In this document: piece by piece, positions 45,883-54,039 of the stretch | Layout: every line of letters begins with the position of its first letter | Numbering within the stretch: the first letter of the stretch is position 1 | Source of the DNA: Intestinimonas butyriciproducens | GTDB taxonomy: Bacteria > Bacillota > Clostridia > Oscillospirales > Oscillospiraceae | DNA: 64,000 nt | NCBI RefSeq assembly: GCF_004154955.1 | Contig: NZ_CP011524.1 | Span: forward strand, 1,860,001 to 1,924,000 | Direction of reading: 5' to 3' | Notes under the pieces: model-generated | What the model saw: only the letters and a program-made list of their open reading frames with translations | What the model was told of the DNA's origin: nothing | Database searches by the model: none | Program-made: the position numbers and the translations under genes

Positions 45883-46014
45883 TTATAGGCGCTGATAGTA
45901 TCCCACCATGGCCATATCCACCAGGCCGTAGATGGAGCTGATCAGCGCGCTTCCAAACGCCGCCCCCAGGTATTTGAAGTATACGATTTTTACATTTTCT
46001 TTCATAAGATTCAT
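45883..46014 (-). pseudogene. 5' fragment of a MATE efflux transporter
   Basis: ATG 46014 opens 43 codons that read as a MATE N-terminus (KIVYFKYLGAAFGSALISS, then IYGLVDMAMVGYYQ) before diverging to Arg-Leu-stop at 45883. The reading frame, start context and promoter are intact, but only the first membrane helix remains. It pairs with the 3' fragment at 44887-45148. Confidence 0.8.
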
Positions 46015-46035
46015 TTTGGCTCCACTCCCTATTAA

Positions 46036-46128
46036 AAAGCAAAAAGCCGGACAAGACAACAGGCATTCCAGCCTGTCACCTTATCCAGCTCGCCATTTCC
46101 AACGAATGGCTCACCCTCCGAGTGAACG
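46036..46128 (-). promoter_or_regulatory. Structured leader with terminator upstream of the MATE remnant
   Basis: Downstream of a consensus promoter lie two adjacent hairpins, H1 (46111-46125, stem TCACTC/GGGTGA) and H2 (46092-46110, stem GCCATT/AATGGC). A terminator follows: GGATAAG/CTTGTCC with inner ACAGGC/GCCTGT (46049-46086), then T-rich sequence to 46036. Two hairpins plus a terminator in front of a MATE gene is the layout of the mepA (guanidine-IV) riboswitch. I could not confirm the consensus bases, so the class is tentative. It now precedes only a 43-codon fragment. Confidence 0.55.
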
Positions 46129-46134
46129 AAAGGG

Positions 46135-46163
46135 ATTATAGCAAATCCCGCATATATAGTCAA
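46135..46163 (-). promoter_or_regulatory. Promoter for the MATE leader
   Basis: On the minus strand TTGACT (46158-46163) and TATAAT (46135-46140) with 17-base spacing. Confidence 0.8.
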
Positions 46164-46322
46164 GTCCTCCGTTCATTTTGTACTTCTGCGCACAAAAACC
46201 GGCCGGACCAGCGACTCCAAAAGGCCCGTTCCACAGCATGACAGCGGCGGACGCCGCCGGGTCTGCCGAAAAAATGTCCTCTTTTCTCTATCTCTGGACG
46301 AACCACCGGTCCATAAAGTATA

Positions 46323-47774
46323 ATGGACCTTGACGACGGCTTGTCCCGTCAAAGCGGCAGAGGCCATGGGAAAGGACGGTGCGTATCCTTGAAAGCGACG
46401 TTTCAAAAGTTTTTTGTCTCCAATCTGCTCAGTGACATCCCGTTGGAAGAGGCCATGGTAGAGGCCTCTTCCAACGTGATGATCACCAACGGCAACGGGG
46501 TGATCTGCGGCATCGGCCATACCATGCTGGAAAACCTGGGCGCTGAACCGGAGGACATCCTGGGCTATCGGGTGGACGATCTGGTGGCCCGGGGCTACTA
46601 CGACCGTTCGGTGATTCGAGAGTGCATCACCCTGCGCAAAAAGGTGAACGGTCTGCTGCAGGACCGTCACGGCCACTATCTCTTCTCCACCGCTAATCCC
46701 GTTTTCGGGGAGGACGGCCGTATCCGTTTTGTTGTGACCAACACCAGAGGCGGAGATGTCCTGGATCAATTCATTCAGGAGCGGCGGGAAAGCCAGAAAA
46801 AATATGAAGGGATCGCCGGCTATCTCCGAAACCGGACCAAACACTGCAGCGTCGTGGCGGCCAGTCCTGAAATGTGCCGTGTGCTGTCCATATGCAAGTG
46901 CATCGCGGACAGTGACGGCACGGTGCTGCTCACCGGCGAAAGCGGCACCGGAAAAGAAATCTGCGCCACCTACATTTATGAAAACAGCCGAAGGGCCGGC
47001 GACGCCTTTCTTCCCATCAATTGCAGTGCCATTCCCTCCGAGTTGGTGGAGGCGGAACTCTTCGGCTACGAAAAGGGCGCTTTTACCGGGGCCGACTCCA
47101 AGGGACGGATGGGGATGCTCGAGGTAGCCGACCACGGCACCGTATTTCTGGATGAGATCGGCGAGCTGCCCCTGCACGTACAGCCCAAGCTGCTGCGTTT
47201 CCTGGAGACTGGCGAGATCAAGCGGGTCGGCGGGAGCCGCTTGTCATATTCGGATGTGCGCGTCATCGCCGCGACCAATCGGGACCTGCGTCAGCTTGTG
47301 GCGCAGCACAAATTTCGGGAGGACCTCTTCTACCGCCTCAACGTGCTCCCCGTCCATATTCCCCCGCTTCGGAACCGCCGTGAGGACATTCTCCCCCTGG
47401 CCTCCTTTTTTCTCCAGCAGTTTAACCGGAAATATGAGAGGAGCCTGCGCCTCTCCCCTCAATTTCAAGAGAAGCTGCTTGCCTATCACTGGCCCGGCAA
47501 CATCCGGGAACTGCGCAATCTGATCGAGCGCACGGTGATCACCGCGCCAAAGCCCGGAGAGCCCGATCAGAGCCCCGGCCCAGAGTGCAGTCAGGAGGCG
47601 TTGGGATCGGAAGAGGAGCATATCCTCCCCCTCCGTGAGGTGGTCAGAGATTTTGAACGAACCTATATCCAAAGGGCAATCCAGACCTGCGGAGGAAATA
47701 TGACGCAGGCGGCGCGCCTGCTGGGCGTGCACAGGACGCAGCTCTACCGCAAGCTGGCGGAGAAAGAATTTTGA
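46323..47774 (+). CDS. Sigma-54-dependent transcriptional activator
   Basis: A bacterial enhancer-binding protein of up to 483 aa. A PAS-like sensor domain (~30-140) is followed by the AAA+ domain with Walker A GESGTGKE (~204), the sigma-54-contacting GAFTGA loop (~252), DEIGELP (Walker B region) and R-finger segments. A Fis-type helix-turn-helix (~440-480) ends it. There is no receiver domain, so it probably senses a small molecule through PAS. A possible TATAAT at 46319-46324 overlaps ATG 46323; if that promoter is real, the TTG at 46389 with AAAGGA upstream is the likelier start. It immediately precedes a -24/-12 promoter and the acyl-CoA gene cluster. Confidence 0.9.
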   Translation: MDLDDGLSRQSGRGHGKGRCVSLKATFQKFFVSNLLSDIPLEEAMVEASSNVMITNGNGVICGIGHTMLENLGAEPEDILGYRVDDLVARGYYDRSVIRECITLRKKVNGLLQDRHGHYLFSTANPVFGEDGRIRFVVTNTRGGDVLDQFIQERRESQKKYEGIAGYLRNRTKHCSVVAASPEMCRVLSICKCIADSDGTVLLTGESGTGKEICATYIYENSRRAGDAFLPINCSAIPSELVEAELFGYEKGAFTGADSKGRMGMLEVADHGTVFLDEIGELPLHVQPKLLRFLETGEIKRVGGSRLSYSDVRVIAATNRDLRQLVAQHKFREDLFYRLNVLPVHIPPLRNRREDILPLASFFLQQFNRKYERSLRLSPQFQEKLLAYHWPGNIRELRNLIERTVITAPKPGEPDQSPGPECSQEALGSEEEHILPLREVVRDFERTYIQRAIQTCGGNMTQAARLLGVHRTQLYRKLAEKEF

Positions 47775-47867
47775 CTACCTCCCGCTGGAAATTGCCGTGA
47801 TCCCCGGCCCGGATCTCTGCAGCGCGGCGCCGCCGCCCTCGAATACCTCTCTGTCGCAATAATGAGA

Positions 47868-47910
47868 CGCAGCAAATATGCAACAGGAATACTGTTGCAT
47901 ATTTGCTGCG
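47868..47910. promoter_or_regulatory. Perfect 19-bp inverted repeat, UAS or terminator
   Basis: Bases 47868-47886 and 47892-47910 are exact inverted copies (core ATGCAACAG...CTGTTGCAT) around GAATA. TTTT follows, so it can end the activator mRNA. It also lies ~40 bases upstream of the -24 element, where an enhancer site for the activator would be expected. Both roles are possible. Confidence 0.7.
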
Positions 47911-47949
47911 TTTTGCTTTCTGTTTCCCGCCATATCAGGCTTTTTAAAG

Positions 47950-47966
47950 TTGGCATCTCCCTTGCT
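47950..47966 (+). promoter_or_regulatory. Sigma-54 (-24/-12) promoter
   Basis: TTGGCATCTCCCTTGCT: GG at 47952-47953 and GC at 47964-47965 with the required ten bases between. It lies 55 bases before the acyl-CoA dehydrogenase start and next to a sigma-54 activator gene. Confidence 0.82.
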
Positions 47967-48020
47967 TGATGATAAGGGTGGATCCATTCCACTCAAAACA
48001 GAAGGGAGCGTTATGATTGT

Positions 48021-49166
48021 ATGGAACAGTTTCATCAGCACATTCTGACCGGTGAACAGTTGGACCTCCAAGCCTTTGCCCGTGACTTTGCCGCCAAGGA
48101 GCTGGCCCCGGTCGTCAAGGAATGTGACCGGAAGGGCGAATTTCCCATGGAGGTATTCCGCAAATTCTGTGAGGTCGGCTTCAACAGCATGTTCCTGCCG
48201 GAGGCTTATGGCGGGCAGGGGCTGGGCGCCATGGACATGGTGCTGGTCTATGAAGAGTTTGCAAAGGTGGATGCCGGATTCATTTGCAGCGCCAGCACGG
48301 GAGAATTCGGCATTGAGCCCATCCTGGTGGCCGGAACCGAGGAGCAGAAAAAGTACTACATGGATTTTATCCTCCAGGGCGGTCTGGGCGCCTTTGCCCT
48401 GACGGAACCAAACGCTGGCTCGGATGCCGCCGCCACCCGCACCACGGCGGTCCGCGACGGGGACGACTATATCCTCAACGGCAGAAAATGCTTTATTACC
48501 AGCGGCCCTGTGGCCAATGTCTACAGCGTTTTTGCCACAGTAGATCCCAGCCTTGGCACCAAGGGCATCAGCTGTTTTATCGTGGAGCGGGACCGCCCCG
48601 GCGTCTCCGTGGGCAAGGATGAGGACAAGATGGGCATGCGCCTGTCGTGTACGTCCGACGTGATCTTCGAGGACGTCCGCATCCCGGCCAAAAACCTGGT
48701 GGGCGCGGAGGGCAAGGGCTTCGGTCTGGCCATGAAGTGCCTGGACCGCAGCCGCGGCGTGAACTCTTACGGCGCCCTTGGCATTGCCCAGCGGGCCCTG
48801 GACGAGGCCGTTGCCTATGCCAAGCAGCGCAAGACTTTCGGGAGACCCATCATCGGTCACCAGGGCGTACAGTTCCTGCTGGCCGACATGGAGATCGATG
48901 TCACCACCGCCCGGGCGCTACTGTGGCAGTGCGCGCAGATGGTGGACAAAGGCATATTCGACACAAAGCTGGGCTCCGTGACCAAGACCTTCCTGAGCGA
49001 AATGGCCATGCGGGTCACCACCAGCGCCGTACAAGTGCTGGGCGGGTATGGCTACAGCCGTGAGTATCCGGTGGAAAAGCTGATGCGAGATGCCAAGCTG
49101 TGGTCCATCTTTGAAGGCACCAATCAGATCCAGCATATGGTCATTTCCGGCTGTCTTGCCCACTGA
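48021..49166 (+). CDS. Acyl-CoA dehydrogenase
   Basis: A 381-aa FAD-dependent dehydrogenase of the short-chain (butyryl-CoA-like) type, interconverting acyl-CoA and 2-enoyl-CoA. Signature segments are FALTEPNAGSDAA near 130, CFITSGPVANVY near 155, and the catalytic Glu in the C-terminal FEGTNQIQ. GGGAG upstream of ATG 48021 gives a somewhat long spacing. It is the first gene of the sigma-54 operon. No electron-transfer flavoprotein genes are in the window, so these must be encoded elsewhere. Confidence 0.93.
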   Translation: MEQFHQHILTGEQLDLQAFARDFAAKELAPVVKECDRKGEFPMEVFRKFCEVGFNSMFLPEAYGGQGLGAMDMVLVYEEFAKVDAGFICSASTGEFGIEPILVAGTEEQKKYYMDFILQGGLGAFALTEPNAGSDAAATRTTAVRDGDDYILNGRKCFITSGPVANVYSVFATVDPSLGTKGISCFIVERDRPGVSVGKDEDKMGMRLSCTSDVIFEDVRIPAKNLVGAEGKGFGLAMKCLDRSRGVNSYGALGIAQRALDEAVAYAKQRKTFGRPIIGHQGVQFLLADMEIDVTTARALLWQCAQMVDKGIFDTKLGSVTKTFLSEMAMRVTTSAVQVLGGYGYSREYPVEKLMRDAKLWSIFEGTNQIQHMVISGCLAH

Positions 49167-49179
49167 GGAAGGCTGTACG

Positions 49180-49962
49180 ATGGAATACGAACACCTTCTC
49201 TATACCGTCAGCGATCAGACTGCTATCGTCACGCTGAACCGTCCCAAAGCATGGAACGCCCTGTGCGGCGCCCTCAACACGGAACTGGAATCGGCCATCC
49301 GGCGCGCCGACGGAGATCCCGCGGTGCGCGCCATCGTCCTGACCGGCGGCCCCAAGGTATTTGCAGCGGGCGCGGACGTCAAGCAGATGGCCGATGCCAC
49401 GCCGATGACGGCGGCTCGGACCGCCGAACAGGGGCAGCAGATCAATGAACTCATTGAAAGTATCGGCCTGCCCGTCATCGCCGCGGTAAACGGCATGGCG
49501 CTGGGCGGCGGCTGCGAGCTGGCCATGGCCTGCGATTTCCGCGTGGCCGGGAAAAGTGCCGTATTTGGGCAGCCGGAGGTGGGACTGGGCATCCTGCCCG
49601 GCGCCGGCGGCACACAGCGCCTGGCCCTTCTGGCCGGACCGGCGGTGGCCCGGGAAATGGTGCTTTTGGGCCGCCAGCTCCGCGCCGACGAGGCGCTGAC
49701 CTGCGGCCTGGTCACCAAGGTGGTGGAAAATGAAGCGACACTGGACACAGCGCTGGCCCTGGCCGCGGAGCTGTGCAAAAAGCCTGCCTATGCCCTGGCC
49801 CAGGCCAAATGCGCCATCGTCACCGGACAGAATTTCGGCGTGGGATGCGGCAAGCTTTTCGAGCGGCAGCTTTTCGCCCTCACATTCTCCAACAGCGACC
49901 AGGTGGAGGGGATGCACGCCTTTCTGGAGCGTAGAGAACCCCGCTTCCAAAATCAGCGTTGA
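49180..49962 (+). CDS. Enoyl-CoA hydratase/isomerase (crotonase family)
   Basis: A 260-aa crotonase. Oxyanion-hole segments are FAAGADVKQM near 62 and MALGGGCELAMACDFRVA near 105. The catalytic Glu residues lie in GGGCELA and FGQPEVGLGILPGAGG. Likely adds water to a short 2-enoyl-CoA to give an (S)-3-hydroxyacyl-CoA. ATG 49180 has GAGGAAGG before it, and the upstream in-frame codons lie inside the dehydrogenase gene. It starts 14 bases after that gene. Confidence 0.92.
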   Translation: MEYEHLLYTVSDQTAIVTLNRPKAWNALCGALNTELESAIRRADGDPAVRAIVLTGGPKVFAAGADVKQMADATPMTAARTAEQGQQINELIESIGLPVIAAVNGMALGGGCELAMACDFRVAGKSAVFGQPEVGLGILPGAGGTQRLALLAGPAVAREMVLLGRQLRADEALTCGLVTKVVENEATLDTALALAAELCKKPAYALAQAKCAIVTGQNFGVGCGKLFERQLFALTFSNSDQVEGMHAFLERREPRFQNQR

Positions 49963-50004
49963 CGGTCCTGCCCATCATCTGCATTCATCAGGAGGAAACT
50001 ATCC

Positions 50005-51570
50005 ATGAAAATCATACCTTCATCCCAAGTGGGCCGTCTGATCCCCGACGGAGCCAGCGTACTGCTCACCGGCATCACCTTGGGCGGCTACGCCGAGGAG
50101 GCCTTTTTACAGATCGAGCGTTCGTTTTTGGACTGTGACCACCCGCGGGATCTCGCGCTCTACTGGCAGGCTTCGGTAGGCGATATGGCCACCAAAGGGC
50201 TGAGTCATATCTGCCACGAAGGTCTTCTCGCCAAAGGCGTGGGCGGCCATATCAACGGCTGCGGCAAAGTCATGACCGAATTTTGCCGCGACAACAAGGC
50301 CGCCATCTACAATTGGCCCCAAGGGGTCTGTGTGGCTATGCTGCACGCCATTGCGGCCAAGACTCCCGGCGTCGTCACCAAGATCGGCTTGAAAACCTTT
50401 ATGGACCCCCGTTATGGGGGCGGTCGAATGAACGCGGCCGCTACAGAGGATCTCATCGACCTTGTGACCCTGCGCGGCGAAGAATGGCTGCTGTACAAGG
50501 CGCCCAAAAAGATCGACGTTACATTGATCCGCGGCACCGTGGCCGACGAGCGGGGCAATATCGCCATGACCAAGGAGGGCTACAAATTGGGCCAGTTGGC
50601 CGCGGCGGAGGCCGCCAGAGCCACCGGTGGCATCGTGATCTGCCAGGTAGAGCGCATTGTCAAATCCGGCACGCTGCATCCCCGCCTGGTGGAGGTGCCT
50701 GGCGTTCTGGTGGACTATGTATATGTGGCGCAGCCTGAATACCACTGGCAGACCGCGGCCTCTCAGTTCAATCCCGTGTTTGCCGGGGACTACAAGGTTC
50801 CGCTGGAGAGCATCCCGCCTGTGAAATTCGATGTAAAAAAAGTGATGGCCCGCCGCGCGGCGATGGAGCTCCGCGAAGGTTATATCGTCAATCTTGGGAT
50901 CGGCACGCCGGAGTACATCAGCGCCGTGGCCAGCGAAGAGGGCTGTTCCGCCCTATTCACACTCAGCACGGAGGCCGGCAACATCGGCGGCGTCCCCACC
51001 GTGGGGAACGATTTCGGCTGCTGCTGGAACGGCGAGGCCATGATAGAAACGGCCGGTATCTTTGACATGTATGACGGCGGCAGCCTGGATGCCGGCTGCC
51101 TGGGCTTCCTGGAAGTGGGGCCCAACGGAGATCTGAACTCCAGCAAGAAGGAGGGGCTTGGCATCGGCGTCGGCGGCTTTATGAACATCGCCGGCGGGGC
51201 AAAGCACGTGGTGTTCATCAGCTCCTTCACCGCCGGAAAGCCGGAATATCAGCTTGGAAATGGAGAACTGCACATCATCCGGGACGGCACAAAGAAAAAG
51301 TTCATTCGTCAGATCGCCCAGATCTCTTTCAGTGCAGAGGTCGCACTGGATCAGGGCAAGGACATCACCTATGTCACCGAACGGGCGGTCTTCAAACTCA
51401 CGCCTCAGGGGCTGATGCTGACGGAAATCGCGCCGGGCATCGATCTTCAGCGCGACATCCTGGACCAGATGGAGTTCACCCCACTTCTAAGCGATGAGAT
51501 CAAACCGATGCCTGCCGAGATCTTTTTTGAGACCTGGGGTGGGCTCAAGGCGCACATGACAAAGGAGTAA
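50005..51570 (+). CDS. Class I CoA-transferase (propionate/acyl CoA-transferase-like)
   Basis: A 521-aa fused alpha/beta CoA-transferase of the Pct/YdiF type, which moves CoA between acyl-CoA and a free carboxylic acid without ATP. The alpha half has the SVGDMATKG and INGCGKVMTEF segments. The beta half begins near residue 285 and has the catalytic Glu in LSTEAGNIGGVP, then GGFMNIAGGAKH. AGGAGGAAACTATCC precedes the ATG. In this operon it would activate an imported acid using acetyl- or butyryl-CoA. Confidence 0.92.
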   Translation: MKIIPSSQVGRLIPDGASVLLTGITLGGYAEEAFLQIERSFLDCDHPRDLALYWQASVGDMATKGLSHICHEGLLAKGVGGHINGCGKVMTEFCRDNKAAIYNWPQGVCVAMLHAIAAKTPGVVTKIGLKTFMDPRYGGGRMNAAATEDLIDLVTLRGEEWLLYKAPKKIDVTLIRGTVADERGNIAMTKEGYKLGQLAAAEAARATGGIVICQVERIVKSGTLHPRLVEVPGVLVDYVYVAQPEYHWQTAASQFNPVFAGDYKVPLESIPPVKFDVKKVMARRAAMELREGYIVNLGIGTPEYISAVASEEGCSALFTLSTEAGNIGGVPTVGNDFGCCWNGEAMIETAGIFDMYDGGSLDAGCLGFLEVGPNGDLNSSKKEGLGIGVGGFMNIAGGAKHVVFISSFTAGKPEYQLGNGELHIIRDGTKKKFIRQIAQISFSAEVALDQGKDITYVTERAVFKLTPQGLMLTEIAPGIDLQRDILDQMEFTPLLSDEIKPMPAEIFFETWGGLKAHMTKE

Positions 51571-51576
51571 ACGGGC

Positions 51577-52011
51577 ATGCCGATTGAATTCAAACCGTTC
51601 GACAGCTTCCATGTGGGAGACACGGCCTCCCAGTCAAAAACGATAACAGAGGCGGACGTCGTCCTATTTTCCGGGCTGACCGGCGATTTTAACCCCATCC
51701 ACTTGGATGCGGAGTACGCCAAAAAGTCCTTCTTCGGCACCAGACTGGTCCAGGGGATGTTTGTGGCAAGCCTGATCGGAGCTGTGGCCGCCCCCCTGTG
51801 CGGCAGCGCCTCCATCAATATGGGGCAGAGCTTTACCTTCCCTGCTCCAGCCCGGCTCGGCGATACCCTGACCGCCACCATCGAGGTGATGGAGAAGGTG
51901 GAAGAAAAGCATGATCTGATCCTGAAGCTTACCGTCACCCGCCAGGACGGCGTGGTGGTCCTGGACGGCACCAATACCGTAAAAATCATGGATAAGAAGA
52001 AAAAGTCTTGA
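51577..52011 (+). CDS. MaoC-like (R)-specific enoyl-CoA hydratase
   Basis: A 144-aa hot-dog-fold hydratase. The catalytic Asp/His motif is in GDFNPIHLDAEYAKKS near residue 38, and the ligand-binding GTRLVQGMF follows. It would interconvert crotonyl-CoA-type enoyl-CoA and (R)-3-hydroxyacyl-CoA. Together with the crotonase it could interconvert (R)- and (S)-3-hydroxyacyl-CoA. AAAGGAG precedes the ATG, six bases after the transferase stop. Confidence 0.9.
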   Translation: MPIEFKPFDSFHVGDTASQSKTITEADVVLFSGLTGDFNPIHLDAEYAKKSFFGTRLVQGMFVASLIGAVAAPLCGSASINMGQSFTFPAPARLGDTLTATIEVMEKVEEKHDLILKLTVTRQDGVVVLDGTNTVKIMDKKKKS

Positions 52012-52050
52012 TATCCCCATCTTGCGGGAACTGAGGAGGGCTCGTCTTAT

Positions 52051-53414
52051 ATGGAAATCATAAGCTTAGTGTGCATTCTGATCGCACTTGCCGCCATGAT
52101 GTATTTTGGCTACCGCGGCACGCCGATCATCCTGGTCGCCCCTCTATGCGGCATCTTCGTCTGCCTGACCAGCGGTCTTGACCTGGCCATGGGCATGGGG
52201 ACCACCTACCTCAACGGCCTCGGGAACTGGATTGGCAGCTATTTCTTCACCCTGTTCACCGGCGCCATTTTCGGCTGTGTCATGACGGACAGCGGCGCCG
52301 CCCGGTCCATCGGCCTGAAACTCAGCAGTCTGGCTACAACCTGAAACTCAGCAGTCTGGCTACAAAGTTCAAAGGACATGAGAAGATCGCCGCCATCTGG
52401 TGCATCCCCATCCTGTCTTTTGTGCTCAGTTATGGCGGGATCAGCGTTTTTGTCGCGTTCTTCACGGTGATCGCCATCGCCAAGGAGCTTTTTGAAAAAA
52501 TGGACATTCCCTGGCGTCTCTATGGGGTCGGCTCTCTGGGCGTCTCTGCGCTGGCTCTGACCATGGCCCCCGGTTCCCCCTCTGTCAACAACAACATTGC
52601 CAGCAACTACCTGAGCACCACCGCCATGGCCGCCCCCGGCCTCTCCCTTCTGGCCATGATCATCGCCATCCTCTTGGGCCATCTCTATTTCTCTTGGGAG
52701 CTGCGCAACGTGCGCCGCGATGACGAGCATTTTTTGCCCACGGGCACCGAAATCGCCCAAGTGGACCTTCTCAGCGAGGCGGGCGCCTCAGATAACTTTA
52801 AGGAAATGAATATTTTCCTGGCGCTGGCCCCCTCCATCCTCCTCATCATCCTTCTCAACCTGGTGGGTCTGCCCGTCTATATCGCTTCTTTCGTCGCCAT
52901 CCTCGCGGCTTACATCCTCTTCTGGAACCGTCTGCACGCCAAAGTGGCCACGGCCCAGCGCGGCGCCGTCCAGGCCATCACCTCCGCCTGCACCGTAGCC
53001 CTGGTCGTGGGGTTCGGATCCGTGGTGGCCTCTACATCGGGCTACCAGGTCATCCTCGACGCCCTGGCCATGATCCCCGACAGCCTGGGCTATTTCCAAG
53101 TCATCATCGCGGTCAATCTGGCCGCCGGAGTAACCGGCTCCTCCAGCGGCGGACTGAGTATCGCGCTGGATTCCCTGAGCGACCGTTTCCTCAACGTCCT
53201 GAATCTGAACCCGGAAGCGGTCCACCGAATCGCCTGTATCAGCTCCGGCGGCCTGGATTCGCTGCCCTGTAACGGCACGGTGCTCAACGAGCTGGCTATG
53301 GCCAAGCTCCCTCCCAGGGTGGGTTATCGACCTATGTTTGTCCTCACCGTTATTACCCCCATTTTGACGTCCTGCCTCATCGGCCTCGTCGCCACCTTTA
53401 TCGGGGGCCTGTAA
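52051..53414 (+). pseudogene. GntP-family organic-acid permease, frameshifted by 26-bp duplication
   Basis: A membrane transporter of the gluconate permease (GntP) family with multiple hydrophobic helices. GAGGAGGGCTCG precedes ATG 52051. The first frame (97 codons) ends at a TGA inside the second copy of a 26-base tandem repeat (52314-52365). After it the rest reads normally to 53414, including GAVQAITSACTVALVVG and GVTGSSSGGLS. Removing one copy would give an intact 445-aa protein, the usual length. It lies last in the acyl-CoA operon, so the natural substrate is probably a short (hydroxy)carboxylic acid. Confidence 0.88.
52314..52365 (+). repeat. Exact 26-bp tandem duplication inside the permease
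   Basis: Copies 52314-52339 and 52340-52365 are identical. Because 26 is not a multiple of three, the second copy shifts the frame and brings in a stop. Possible slipped-strand on/off switch, recent mutation or assembly error. Confidence 0.95.
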
Positions 53415-53465
53415 GGCCCCGGCCCAGTCCTTTCCCGCCGGGAAGCGGGATATCCCCTGCTCCGG

Positions 53466-53502
53466 AAAAAACAGCGGCGCCCGACGGGCGCCGCTGTTTT
53501 TG
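53466..53502. terminator. Bidirectional terminator
   Basis: Stem ACAGCGGCGCCC/GGGCGCCGCTGT (53471-53482 with 53486-53497), flanked by an A-run and a T-run, between the permease and the convergent ferredoxin gene. Confidence 0.9.
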
Positions 53503-53527
53503 TTGCGTATGTATGCGATTGTCCGAA

Positions 53528-53698
53528 TCAGCCCTGGGAGATGGCTCCGGTGGGGCAGGTATCGGCGCAGGAACCGCAATCGATGCAAGTGTTGGCGTCG
53601 ATGACGTACTGAGAATCGCCCTGGGAAATGGCACCCATGGGGCAGGCATCAGCACAGGAACCGCAGCTGACACAAGCGTCACTAATCACATAGGCCAT
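53528..53698 (-). CDS. Ferredoxin, 2[4Fe-4S]
   Basis: A 56-aa clostridial-type electron carrier. Two CxxCxxCxxxCP motifs are present (CVSCGSCADACP and CIDCGSCADTCP). ATG 53698 has GGAGGTGTTTCC upstream; an earlier in-frame ATG at 53719 lacks a ribosome site. It could carry electrons for flavin-based bifurcation with the nearby acyl-CoA dehydrogenase pathway, but it is divergently arranged and such ferredoxins serve many enzymes. Confidence 0.95.
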   Translation of the reverse strand: MAYVISDACVSCGSCADACPMGAISQGDSQYVIDANTCIDCGSCADTCPTGAISQG

Positions 53699-53856
53699 TG
53701 GAAACACCTCCAAATTCAATGTATACCTATTCTAACACAGTTTTTTAAAATTGCAATGCCCATTCTGCAAAATTCCCGTCCTATTTTTTCTTTGATGTGG
53801 GTATATTTCCCCTGAGTGGATAAAATAGCATGACGCGGAAAGCGAGGTGAGCATTC

Positions 53857-54039
53857 ATGCGAGACGATAGGCGGCGCTTTGACGCCGAGATCGCCGGGGC
53901 TCTGGCCCCGGAACTGGAGGGGGCGGCCCACAGCCGTGCCCACACGCGGCGGATCCCTCCGCCGCAGCAAACCACCAAGGACGGAGGCGATTCCCCATCA
54001 GCGAAAACCAATTTACCCAGCGCGCCCAAGCGGCCCTGA
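53857..54039 (+). CDS. Small ORF overlapping the clpC start, 60 aa
   Basis: GAGGTG precedes ATG 53857. The product is Arg/Ala/Pro-rich (starts [16 protein letters not shown]) with no recognised family. It overlaps the apparent clpC start in another frame. Adding one C to the CCCC at 53993-53996 would fuse its first 47 residues to ClpC. It may be a real small protein, a coupling ORF, or an N-terminal extension split by an error. Confidence 0.4.
   Translation: MRDDRRRFDAEIAGALAPELEGAAHSRAHTRRIPPPQQTTKDGGDSPSAKTNLPSAPKRP

Noticed and set aside
52314-52365. 26-bp repeat as a CRISPR unit
   Set aside because: Only two copies exist, directly adjacent with no spacers, inside a coding sequence, and no cas genes are present.
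53857-54039. Small ORF as CtsR or McsA, the usual clpC operon partners
   Set aside because: It lacks the McsA zinc-finger cysteines and the CtsR helix-turn-helix, and is too short.
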